Notes under the pieces: generated by a model
The model's database searches: none
The model's input: only the letters and a program-made list of their open reading frames with translations
Told to the model about the DNA's origin: nothing
Assembly (NCBI RefSeq): GCF_022539315.1
Contig: NC_066316.1
Coordinates: 30,009,245 to 30,073,244 of the forward strand
DNA: 64,000 bases
Direction of reading: 5' to 3'
From: Serinus canaria
Taxonomy: Eukaryota; Chordata; Aves; Passeriformes; Fringillidae
Shown: one piece after another, positions 12,640-23,632 of the stretch
Layout: every line of letters starts with the position of its first letter
Position numbering within the stretch: the stretch's first letter is position 1
Made by a program: the position numbers and the translations under genes

Positions 12640-13480
12640 CTGCCTCTCCAGCCCCAGTTGGGCCCTGGCGGCGCCGTTCTTGCCCCCGGTCCCGCCGGTT
12701 CCCCGGGGCTGCGGGCGGGGCCGGCCCGGGGAGGGGGGCCGCGCTGCCGTTGTCATAGCAGCGCCCGCCGCCGCCGCAGCATCCTCCGCAGCAACTTTCC
12801 CCCCCGGCTTAAAAGCGAGCCGAGGCGGTCTCGGCGGCCGAGAGGGACGGGACGGGGCGGTGAGGCTCCGTCGGCGGCTGCGGAGCGGCGGCCGCTGCCT
12901 TGTCCTGCCCCCCGCGCCTGCGGAGCGCCCGCGCCCCGCCTGCGGCTCCCCCGGGGCCAGCGCGGAGCCATTTTGCCGAGCGGGTGGCTGGAGGGTCCCG
13001 GTCCCACTCGGTGCCGTGTCCCGTCCCCCCCCGCCCCCGACACCTTCCCTTCTCCGCTCTCGCCGGCGGCCGACGCGCGCTCCTTCTGCTTGATCCCGTC
13101 CTGAGGCAGGAATCGCCCAGCATGCCGATCGCCCACTTGCTGGAGCTATGGAAAGGGATAGAGGTGGAGCCCATGGAGACGGAGGTGAGCGGCTACGGGG
13201 AAGTGCGGCAGCGGCGGTGCTGCCGGTCCCCCTTTCCCGCTGGGGAAGCACCTCGGTGTTGCCCTAAGCCTCACGAAATAGGGTGTGATGAGCATCCCTC
13301 GCCCGCTCTGCTCGCTGCTGAGGGCGGGAGCCAGGCGAGGCTCGGGAACCTGTTGCCTCACAGGCGGAGCGGTTCGGAGCGGCAGCCGCGGAGCCCGGGC
13401 GGTGCGGGATGTTCCGTCCTGTCCTGTCCGCTCGGCACCAGGCTCGGGCTACCCAGCCCGGAGCACTGGGGCAGCTGGAA
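12640..13480 (+). promoter_or_regulatory. CpG island promoter with 5' UTR
   Basis: The base composition changes abruptly here to very high GC with dense CpG (runs such as GGCGGCGCCG and GCGCCCGCCGCCGCCGC), then returns to AT-rich DNA after about 13480. This is the signature of an unmethylated vertebrate promoter. There is no ATG on the plus strand from about 12600 until 13122, so the ATG at 13122 is the first available start for a transcript beginning in the island. No TATA box is evident, as expected for a dispersed-start CpG promoter. Long overlapping frames in all readings (up to 207 codons antisense) are a by-product of high GC, which makes stop codons rare. Such islands are often bidirectional, so a minus-strand transcript is possible but unproven. 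Confidence 0.9.
13122..13184 (+). CDS. Coding exon 1 of an unidentified plus-strand gene
   Basis: This exon has 21 codons and begins MPIAHLLELWKGIEVEP, followed by METE. The ATG is the first one in the CpG island transcript and has A at -3, a good Kozak position. The exon ends GAG followed by GTGAGC, a strong donor, leaving phase 0. The first half is an amphipathic hydrophobic stretch with a Trp; the end is acidic. There is no signal peptide: the hydrophobic run is too short and acidic residues follow at once. The frame stays open upstream without an ATG, so a longer non-AUG start cannot be excluded. I do not recognise the family. The splice phase matches exon 2, which is the main support beyond the promoter context. 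Confidence 0.78.
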
Positions 13481-15853
13481 AGGAAAGAGCATATACAACA
13501 GATGGAAACCCCACAAGTCGTACTCAGGCTCGCATTTAAGCATGAAGTATGTGATCTGTAATTTGAGGCTCGAATAGGTCCGTGGACCTCGCTTGGGTTC
13601 TGGTTACCCATTTGTGTGTTACCTCTTAGCCTAAGACTAAGACAGTGCTTTCCGGATCGCGCTGGAAACACGATGCTGTGATAATTAGCTGACCGCTGTG
13701 TTGCGTGTGCTCGCAGTTTGTCTTGCAGTGTTTTCATTATCTTCAGTCTAGGGTTATCTTGTGCCAAGAAAGGCATCATTCAAGTTCAAGAAATGTTTGG
13801 ACAGTGCTCTCAGTCACATGGTGTGATTCTTGGGGATGCCCTGTGCAGGAGCTGAGCTCTGTAATCCTTGTGGGTACCTTCCAGCTTAGTTTTCTCTATG
13901 ATTTTATGGTTTTTGTTCTGTAACGGGACAAGGTAGGTTCCTGAGTATTTCTGGGGCTATTGAGCAGTGCAAAGACCCTGGAGTATTTTGGGTCAGTTGT
14001 TTGTAGCACAGGATGCACATTTGTAACAGACAGGCAGTAGAAATAGATGAATGAAACTTATGAGGTGGGGGTGTTGGTGTTTATTTTTAAACCCCCCATC
14101 CCTTGTTTGATTGAAATACTGTAAAAGGGTTTGGTGAGAGGGAAAGATGGGGGTGTAACAGAGCCAGACAGGTTATGGAAAACACAAAACACTTGACTCA
14201 AAAGGAGCTGCTGAACTGCAGGAAAGGTTTTATGCCAGGTGTTAGTTTGTATGTGTAAACAATACAGCAGAAGTGATAATGTCATGTATTATACCAGCAC
14301 AGGGTAAATCCTGCACTAAAACCCAGTGTACATCGCCTGGAACAATGTCATTGTATTGTCACCTCTTTTGCTGGTAGAGACCTTGTCAGACCTTTTTTTC
14401 AGAAGAAACTGTGTGGATCACCTCACCAAGGATAATTGACCCATTGTGATTATAGTTAATCAGATGTGTGGGTTTGTAGGTTTTGGTAGTGCCTTTTTTT
14501 CCTGTCCTGCTTGAAAGAACAGGCTAGCTGAGCTACACTGTTGTATCACTTCCTGAGATTTCACTTACAAAAAGCTGAGGATTAAAGAATTGAAGGCATA
14601 AACTCCTGAAGTTTAGATAGGAACAACAGATAAAACACCATTTATTGGCTCTATTTATTGCTGTCTCTAAACACAATAAAGATATGCTATAACTTTAGAC
14701 CATTTTAGATCATGCTGTAGGTAGAATTGCTAAGATACTGTTTGCTCAAATCTAGTAAAAGCACATATAGGTTAATTTCATCTCTTGTGGGCTCTTGTCC
14801 ATGAAGACATTTTCAAACAGCAGAAACATTTATTCTTTAATGAGCTGAATGCAGCTTAAACACTAGTGGTTGTACTGATTCAAGAGAACTGTCATGGTCT
14901 CTGAATCTGTGTGGGTAAAATGTTTTCATGATTGTCTGCAAGTTGTTCTTTTTCACGGAAGCTTTCACAGTTAGTAGACAAGGAGGGAGACAGCTTAATT
15001 CTTTGATGCATATGGACCTCCTTTTCCTTCCCTTCTTTAATGCCAAAAACCCTTTTAAAACAGAGACATTTATGAGTGCCTGTGCATGACTCAGGTGAAT
15101 GACTTGCAGATATTAAAGACAGCTTTTATAGTAAATCAATCACTTGATAAGGAAGAGTGCATCAAGGGCATGTTCTATATTATATTTGTGTAAAGGAAGA
15201 GTAGAGTGAAATACTGCTCCTTTCACCTGTGGACTCAGGGGGTCATTAGTTGTGTTTGACAAGTAAGCAAGAAAATTGGGATATTTGCTGTTCTAGAATT
15301 TCTTTGAGAGCAGGCAAAGCTATTGATCCCACTCAAGCTGGATGGATAGGATAGTGAATTACAGCCTTGGGAATATTTTTCCTGAGAAAGGGTTGTGTGA
15401 TCAAGCTCTGTAATCTTTCTACCTGTTTTCCAAAGGGTTCACCACCTAATGATTTTAGGTAAGCACAGCATTTAAATGGAAGCTGAGTATTTAGAAAATT
15501 TGCTCTTATATATACACACATATTCTCTCTTCCCAGCAAGAAATGGTGTTCAATTTCTCTAGTTCTTTTCAGTAATAATCTTTTGTTCTTTACTGATTCT
15601 ATGACAAATGTGGCTTCAACTATTCATTAGCAATTTTAATAGTTCTTTTATTGTGCTTTCTTCTCTTATCATTTTGTATATCTTGGAGAAAGCAGGTCCC
15701 TATGGATTCAGATGTTAATTTACCTGTGCAAAGTGTGAAGAATTGAACAAGCCTATTATAGTAGGATAAATTGAAAGCAACTTAACTGCCTGAAACTCAA
15801 TTGACTAGATATTTACGGGATTTTTCTTCTGTTTCCTCCTCTCTGTTTACTAG
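13185..15853 (+). other. Intron 1 of the plus-strand gene
   Basis: Begins GTGAGC and ends with a long pyrimidine tract (TTTCCTCCTCTCTGTTTACTAG). The first 300 bases are still within the CpG island. The rest is AT-rich with no repeat that I recognise. In-island frames across 13185-13577 and on the opposite strand are composition effects. Confidence 0.72.
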
Positions 15854-15898
15854 ACTGTAGTGGAAGATGCTGCCCTGGATGAAGAACCTGTAAAAGAG
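15854..15898 (+). CDS. Coding exon 2 (45 nt, phase 0-0)
   Basis: This exon has 15 codons reading TVVEDAALDEEPVKE. The acceptor is excellent, with about 20 pyrimidine-rich bases before TAG, and the donor is GAG followed by GTAAAT. Both ends are phase 0, so the exon joins exon 1 and exon 3 in frame and could also be skipped without a frameshift. The peptide is strongly acidic, continuing the acidic end of exon 1, which suggests a disordered N-terminal tail. A short exon symmetric in phase is a typical cassette exon; whether it is alternative is not visible from sequence. Confidence 0.75.
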
Positions 15899-18699
15899 GT
15901 AAATCAGCTGATTCATGGATCATACAAATGTTAACAAATTATTATAATCATGTTCTGTCTTCATGAAACAAAATGTCTCTGGTACTTATTTTCCACATGC
16001 TTGTAGCTGTCAAGATACAAACCAACCCATTTTCAGCCTCCTATTTCAAGGTCAGGTGAGGGATAAAAAGATGTGTTCAGCTAGAGGTTAGAGAACTTTA
16101 TTTTGCAGATGTTGGCTGTGCATTCTTTACAAGAAAGAGCACACTACTTCTCAAGGTATATAGCTTTGCTGCAGAGAAGGTTTTGTAATGACCTTAAAAA
16201 GAGTGGCTGTCATATTAACAAGGTTTGTGCATTGTAAGTTGTGCAGAAGTTAATTCCATAGACTGTTAAATTGAAGTCATTACTGCTTGTTCCCTTGGCT
16301 GGCTCTTCACCACAGCAAGGCTGAGCTAACCCTTTGCTTCAAGTTAATCTGTTGTTTATATTATCTTGGCACTGTATTACTGTGCTTATTAAGACAAATC
16401 CAAACCTACAGGAAAAGATAAGTCTTGCCTCAGAGTGTATAAATGCCAAATAGGTCATATGAAGATAAAAAGCAGGCGAGGTCAAATCATCATTCACTGT
16501 TCTGATGAGCTGAGGGCAGAGCTGGACCCTGGGCCCGTGTGTCAGTGCAAGGTGCTGCTGGTTGGTGCAGGGTGACCCAAGGGGTGCTTGACAGATCATC
16601 AGCCTTTTGCTGATGTCCAAAAGCAAAGCAGACTGAATCCCTTGAGGACTGAAGGGAGGCTGCAGAGATGCATGTCTAAGTAGCCACCTTTTGAAGATCA
16701 ACTGTCTGATATCTCTTACTCCCTGAAATATAAGACTTACCTTTGATGTCTGATTTTCTGTGCAAGGATGTGGTTTTTTTAATTTTTACTATGTTAAAGG
16801 CATAGTTTAACCCCCTAATGATAGGAAGGAGGAAGAAATGTCAGCTTTGATCTCTGAAATGAGTGCAACTTCCAAATGGATTTTTTTCCCCTACCATTAC
16901 CATTTCTTAAAAAGAGTAGCTAATTACTTTTTAAAAAGCTTGGGGAAGAAATTACGTGCAGGTAGCTTGGCACATCACATTTTGAGGCTATGGCTGAAGA
17001 TAATTTCTGGTTTGTGGGTTTTAGGAGGACTTCTGTGAATATAGCTTTCATTTCCCAAATTAATTTAAACCTAGTTAATTTTCTTCAGGGATGTTTCTTA
17101 TAATTAAGTTTGAAATTGGGCAGAAAAAAAAGGCACATAATGACTGCTTGTATAGAAACCTTAATCCTGTGTTCTCATTTTCTGTTGTAAATATTGCAGT
17201 GTGCAATTTAATGTCTGTAATGGTGTTTCTTTCTGATTTTTTTTCCTCCCTTTCTCTGCTGCAGCCATGCTATTTCAGCCTTTTGCTGGCTAAGTCTGTA
17301 AGCCTCTTCCATTTCCATGGAACTTGTGTCCTGCTGTAGTGCTATTGTAAGAAAGATCAGTCTATCCTTCAGGTCATTGATAGATGTACTGTGCCCAACC
17401 CCAAAGAAATTTATTTTTTTCTTGAAGAGTGACTTAAGGAGTGAATTTAAATCATGTAGTGCAATTGTTCATACCTGCCTAAACATGTTTTTTGTAAATT
17501 GCCTGCTTTATTGTGTTGGTCTCCTGCTGTTTATGCCATGCTGTGTATAGTGTGGACAAATGAGATGGTGGTAAAATGCATTGTAAAAATGGCACTTCTC
17601 TTTGTTCACTGAGGTCTGACTTTCCTGTTGATGGATAATTTCTTCAGACGTCTTGGGGGCATAAATTAATGGGATTGTTGGATAGAACAAGCGTTCCTCA
17701 GACACATCTTGCCTTAGAGTATGGTGTCAGCTCTGCTTTAGAATTGTCACCCAGGTTACTGAGGGCTGCTATCAGGGCTTTTTCCTAGGATGAGGAACAT
17801 CCCACAGACCCTGTCTGTCCTATCACAAAAGCAAGCAGATTAGTGGATGGAAATTTTCTTAGGAGGATTTTATACTCCTGCAGCAGTTATCGCTTAGACC
17901 TGTGGGATGCAGTTTTTCCTTAAGAGATTCTCTTTGACAAAATGGCCTTTTTTTGATAGAGAAGGATAAGTCTGACCCACCTGTGTTGGTTAGAGGCCCC
18001 AGCATACCTAAGGGTGATGTGTCTTGTGGTCTAGTCTAGGTTAAAGTGTTGGCATTCTATCTAAACTTCCTTGAAGGTGCAGCTGGTAGCAGAATTCTTG
18101 GTCACCCTTTACTAAAATAATGAGTATATGTGCAAAACAGCTTGCAGTCCTTTGAAATTACAGCATTCAGAAGCTATCTTGTAACATTACTTTGAGCTGT
18201 TTTACCCTTCCAAGGGAGCTTGTATGCTCTAGCTCAAACATTGCGTGGGGCTCTAGGGGGAAGTACAGCAGTAATATGCAGTGGAGTGCTGAAACACAAA
18301 CAGAACTGCCCAGCAAAACTGAAAATGGCAACACCTAGGCTTACTCTTAACTCCTGTGCAGATTCCAAAGACATGTGACTTCTGCTGATACTGGTGAAAA
18401 TGAGTAATAAAATTGGAGGGAGCGAAGGTGGATGCTCTGTGTGTAGCTCATGGCAAGCACATGTTGCAGTCTCTGCCACCATCTATAGCGAGGATTTGAA
18501 TTTATTGGATTGTCAATGAAAGACTGAGTTTCTACAACTAATGGCAGTAACAGCTTGTGTAATACTTTTTAGGAAGTGAAGGAAAACTGCATTGAATGAT
18601 CCCAATGAAGAAAAGATCAAATCTGCACATCAGTGGAAATTTTATATTTGTTGCTCTAGTGCTGCTGTTATCAAGGCAATAAATGTTCATGGCAATATA

Positions 18700-20400
18700 G
18701 AAAACTGATGTTGGAAGGTGCCTCTGGAGGTCATCTAGCCCAACCTTCCTTGCCTTGCTGAGAGCAGTGTCAGTGGTGGGGAACTGCTTGGCACTGCATC
18801 CAGTTGTGCCTTGAGTGGACCCTACAAGCTCTCTGGGACCTGCTTCTAGTGTTTGATCACCTAAAGAGGAAAAGAAAGCATTCCTGGTTAAAATTTCCTG
18901 TGTTTTGGGTTGTGCTCACTGCCTCTTGTCACTTCACTCATTGCAAAGAGTCTTGTTCTGTTGTTTTTATATTTTCTCTCTTTGGGCGTTTATATATGTG
19001 ACTAAGACACATTCTCCATTCTTGTCTCCTGCATTGTGTTCTTCAGGAGGTCCAATTCCAGCTTTCTCAGACTGCTTTTTGTAGGTCAGATCTGCTCTTC
19101 CATTGTTTATTCTTGTGGTGATTCACCTTTACTTGCTTCAGTGTGTTGACTTTTTTTTGAACAGCATAAGCCCCATCAGGGCTTCACTCCAGACAGATGT
19201 CTTAGCAGTGCTGAGTGGAAGAGAAGGATCATTCCCCTAGACCTGCTGGCAGCACCTTCTCTAATACAGCCCAGAGTGCTGTCAACTTTCTTTGCCAGCT
19301 GGCTCAATTCAACTTGTCCACCAGGATGCCCAGGTTCTTCTCTGCAAAGATGAATCCCAGCAGTGTGGCCCCCAGCCTGTAGCAGTGCAGAGGGTTATTT
19401 TTCTTGAGGTACAGAACCTTGCACGTTCCTTTGCCAGACTTCAGGATAACACTGTTGGTCAATTTCTTCAGTCAGCACAAGTCCTTCTGGACACAGCCCA
19501 GCTGTCTGGTGTTACCAGCTGTTACTGCATTTTGTAACATCTGTAAACCTGTAAAGTGTGTACTCTGCCCAGTCACCCAAATGATTAATGAAGAAGTTAA
19601 ATAATCCAGGGCCCAGTCTTGATCCCTGGGGTATGCCAGTGCTTGACTCCAACAGAACTTTGTGCTGATCACAACTCTTTGGGTTTTGTAGTTCAGTTTT
19701 TGATCCATCTCATTGTTCACTTTCCTGATTCAGTCCTTTTACTGTTTGAGCTGATGTAGGAGACAGTGTCAAAAGTCTTGCTTGAAGCCTGCACCTTCAT
19801 TCTTCAAAATGGTGAAGGCTGTCAGGTTGTTTAAGCACATTTTTCCTCTTTGCAAATCTATGGTGACTACACCAAATAATTTTCTTGCCATTCATATGCT
19901 TGTGAATTTTTTCTAGAGAGATTTGATTCATCACCCTTTCAGGTACCAAGGTGAACCTAACTGGCTTGCAATTTGTTGGATCTTCCTTCTTGAAGAGAGG
20001 AGCTACATCCTTTCTCACACCTCTCAAGAAGCTTTTCCAATTACCATGTGTCTTCAGAGTACTGAGAGTGGCCACGCAATTATATTGGTCAGTTCCCTCA
20101 GCATTAATGGATGCATCTCATTGAGTCCCACATTCTTGTTGCAGGCTATGTTGTGTTTGTTTAGATGCCTCCCTAACCTGACCTTCCTCCACCAAAGCCA
20201 AATCCTTCTTTCCCACCTTTTCTCACGGGCTTAGGAGTACTGAAGGCTCAGAATTACCAGTAAAGACCATGGCAAAGAAAGTACTGGGTACCTCACCTTG
20301 CCTCTATCTTTTGTCACCAGATCTCCTTCCCTGCTCAGTAACAAGTCCAAAGGTATTCCATTTGCTGCTGCTGGAACTACAGCAGTCCTTGTTACTCTCT
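18700..20400 (-). mobile_element. Old CR1 non-LTR retrotransposon (ORF2 part plus 3' end), minus strand
   Basis: Read on the minus strand this is the 3' half of a CR1 element. The frame at 19797-20075 contains PLFKKEDPTNCKPVRF and a following stretch that matches the CR1 reverse transcriptase layout: an FKK motif, a 'NYRPVSL'-like block, then the HGF/TKGKSCLTN-like block degraded to HHRFAKRKNVLKQ. The DNA at 19570-19640 corresponds to the CR1 region around the 'GVPQGSVLGP' block. The part at 20230-20340 corresponds to the upstream 'NAFFASVF'-like block. The 3' end, in reverse at about 18705-18750, shows the usual 'guarded' motif (TTGGAAGGTGCCTCTGGAGGTCATCTAG split over the line). Stops and frameshifts break the ORF, so it is inactive. 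It is 5'-truncated near 20.4 kb; the exact limit is uncertain. Confidence 0.85.
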
Positions 20401-21677
20401 GCCTCTGTCACCAGATGGAATTGCACATGACACCACCACTACATGCTTAATAGTCTTCCTGCTGCTCCCAGACACTTCTGTTTCCCCCATTTAGATTTAC
20501 TTCTCTTGCATGTCTGAGGTTTTTCAGATGCCCCTTGTTCATTCATGCAGGGCTTTGGCTGTCTTTGCATGGTTTTTTTTGTTGGTCAGGGTGGCCAAAT
20601 CCTGAGCTAGGAGGAGAGGTGATCCTTGAAAATTATCCAGCTGTCCTGTACCCCTCTTTCTTCCAGGGTCATCTGCTGTGGGATTCATCCAGGCAGGTGC
20701 CTGAAGGGAACAAAATCAGTTCTGCTGAAGCTTGCAGTTGTGATCTTTTTTTGGCTTGGCTCTTTTGTCTTGGGATCTTGAGTTTCTTCTCATTAAAACT
20801 GCTCCGGAACTTCAGTCTTGACACTTCTTTCTTGTTTGTTCTGCTGGACCTGATCCCTACAACTTCCCTTGACTTGTTTATCATCTGTATCAAGAATTCA
20901 TCAATGCAGCAATCTCTTGGATTGCTTTTGATTTTCAGAAGAGACCAGAGTGAATAAAGTGGATTTTTTGAGGATTAGGATCTATGCATATGAGGCTTCT
21001 TCCTGTTGTCTGAAGAAGGCTTCTGCTTCTTCCTGGGCAGGTTTTCTGCAGTAGGAACCTGCCACAATGCTGAGGCACATCTGTGCCAGCGTAATGTTAA
21101 GCCACCAGCAGCAGCCTCCCTTCCAAAGGGGCTGGAATCATAGTCAGCTACAGAGACAGAGTTCTTCTAGGCTGTTTGTTGTGATTTTCACTAAGATTAT
21201 GTCAAAATAGCTCAAGCAGTGCACACCAACACTGGAGTTGCTGGTGTATCTATTTGTCTCATGAAAAAAACAGCAGTGAACTTGAAGCAGTTCAGAACAT
21301 TTTGGTTTGCCATTAAAAGAGTTGCTTTTCTTGCAAAGTTGGAGAGGTGGTTGTTGGTTTTTTTTCCAGTAGTTTCTGGTGAACTTTCACTTGTCTCCCA
21401 CCTCAATTAATTAAAGGTCTCAATACACCTGGTATGGAATGTTCAATCCATTATAAAACTAGATGTATGTTGGTGATGATTTTTTTATAGGAATTATAAA
21501 TGACTGCACAGCAAAGGAAAAAACCTACATCTCTGTGGTTGAGCTTGTAAGTCACAGGTTAGCATGTGTATTGAGGTCCTTCAAACACAATAACTGTAGA
21601 TTTCTGCTGCTTTGTGAGTTGTGTTTTAGTTGTCAGGAATGATCACAGAACACGAGACATTTCTTGGTATATGTCTG

Positions 21678-21693
21678 CACACACACACACACA
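21678..21693. repeat. (CA)8 microsatellite
   Basis: Eight uninterrupted CA units in intron 2. Short enough to be only weakly polymorphic. Confidence 0.9.
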
Positions 21694-22883
21694 AGAAGTC
21701 TGTACCTTATTAAAAATCTTGGCCTGCAAGAGGAGCTTTTCCTTTCAGGGAAAAACAAATAGGAAGCTTATTGTCAAATGAAGGGTCAAATGAGGGCACA
21801 AAGTGTAGAGAAGTAGAGTTTTGTAATCTGATGTAAAAAACATCATATTACAAAAACAGGAGGGAAGCCTGGCTTGGGTTGATAGATGACAGCAACATGT
21901 TTACTGAACATACTGGTATTTTTCTTCCTTCAAAAAACGTACCAACCAAACCTGACAAGAACGAAACACTCAGAAATAAGGAACCTTGTTTAAGCAAAAG
22001 GTTTGAAGTAATGATTACTTTTTGTATCAAGTAATGCTTTATAATCACAGTGTATAATTGTAAGTTCAGATATTGTGCTACACACCTTTCTTAAAGAAAT
22101 GTTTGTAGGCACCAATCTGGGATGACTTTTTTCTCTCTATACAAATAGATGCTCAATGAATTCAATTACAGCCCCTGACTTGGAAAATCATGACCTTGCA
22201 TAGATTCTTACGAAATTGCATTGGTGATGTTTTTAAGAAAAAAAATATTTCGCTTTTCCCCATGTTTTGAGCATGTGTTGTAGGCAGTGTAAGCTGTTTT
22301 AAGTAAAACTTTTCATAAAACAAAATCCCTAGTATTTAGCTGTTACGATAGATTTGGTAGGTAATAACTTTGTGAATTTATTTTTAGAACTTTTGATTCC
22401 CAAAATGTGTTCATCTAAAGTGCCTATTGTCTAACCCTTTTTAGAATAATTAACTGCAATTTACTTTGGAATTAAATTGATCAGAATATTGGTTTCTATT
22501 TAACTCCATGAAAAACACTGTATAAAAATGTGTGTGCTTGATAAAGATTAGAGGTTTTGTCATTGACTTTGTGTGGCTAAAATGTGAGGGGGACAGCTGG
22601 GGTCATGGAATGAATGAAGGGTCTCTTCCTTCTCTTGCACCCCAGAGCCTGTGTTCAGAATCCCAGCAATGAAGGGGAAGCTGACAGGGTGACAGCTGTG
22701 CTACTCTTATTGAAAAAGAGTTTTGTTACTTCTCATTATGTGTAGATTGGTTTCTTGTTGTCACTGTCTCAACTGAATTAAAACAGACATAGGGGAGATA
22801 TCAATATAAATGGAAAACCTATTTTTTTTCACTTTTATTTTTTTCTTTTTTCTGTCCCCTTGTATGTTTCATAAAGCAAACAG

Positions 22884-22973
22884 ACACAGAAAACTTCCAG
22901 TTTTGGCAGTAAGCAATATGTAGAAAAACTTATTACATTATCTGAAGGACTTGTGACATTTGAACTTAAACAA
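22884..22973 (+). CDS. Coding exon 3 (90 nt, phase 0-0)
   Basis: This exon has 30 codons beginning TQKTSSFGS, with KQYVEKLITLSEGLVTFEL in the second half, predicted as one amphipathic helix followed by a strand-like VTFEL. The donor CAA followed by GTAAGTT is near consensus. The acceptor region has a very long pyrimidine tract at about 22824-22870. I chose the CAG at 22881-22883 because it keeps phase 0 with exon 2; the AAG seven bases earlier would give 97 nt and a frame that does not fit exon 2. Exons 1-3 together give 66 codons without a stop. The other two frames of this block are closed. I do not recognise the protein family. Confidence 0.66.
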
Positions 22974-23579
22974 GTAAGTTTAGCAACATTTATATATGAT
23001 ATCCCATTCACATGACACTTTTTGGTTCTAGCCGTTTTTGAACTATCACTGTTAGTTTTCTGAATTACTGCTTTCAGACAGTGTGCTGTTATGGCTCTGA
23101 TGTATTAGAGAGAAGATAACAGATCTTTAAAAACACTTCTTCAGAAGTCTGTGAACCCTTTTCAGAAGTTTTCAACCCCTCTGGCTCTCTGCAGCCTTTG
23201 CTAAATGCTGCTGTCTGTGGTGAATGGCCACCTTCACTGAAGCTATTCTCTCTGTGGCCAAAAGGTGACAGATTCTGCTTCCCAGAAACCTTAGTCTTTC
23301 GGAAGCACGAATGAACTCTGTCTCCACATCTCTTGAGACCCTAAATGATGGGGTTTTAGCTGGTAGAGAAAGTCACTGATAATTACAGTTGGAAGAGAGC
23401 TTCCCTTGGGAAAATAGCTGATCCTCCTCCTATCAAAGAGTAACTCCTACATGTGTTTGCCTTGATTTTCTTGAACCTTTACTGGATCAGGACCTCGGTG
23501 TGATGGTGATTTCATCTTTGTTCCTGATACTCCAGGAAGTGCTGATGCAGTGGGGTGGTGCAACCTGCAGAGTTCAGGG

Positions 23580-23632
23580 ACAATGTGTGTGGGGGGGTGT
23601 GGGTTTTGTTGGTGTGTTTTGTGTCGTGTGTT
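23580..23632 (+). repeat. G/T-rich low-complexity tract with G runs
   Basis: Plus strand is almost only G and T (GTGTGTGTGGGGGGGTGTGG and onward). Several G runs make G-quadruplex formation in the RNA or non-template strand possible. Confidence 0.75.

Larger units (their letters stand above)
15899..22883 (+). other. Intron 2, containing an antisense CR1 element
   Basis: About 7 kb from the GTAAAT donor to the acceptor before exon 3. It holds the CR1 copy at about 18.7-20.4 kb, inserted antisense to the gene, and a short CA microsatellite at 21678-21693. The rest is AT-rich with no exon that I can support. Confidence 0.7.

Noticed and set aside
12628..13251. 207-codon minus-strand frame and several overlapping frames in the GC-rich block
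   Set aside because: Stop codons are rare in CpG islands; the peptides are Arg/Pro/Gly/Ala-rich composition products without domains, and the real coding exon lies in one plus-strand frame only near 13122-13184.
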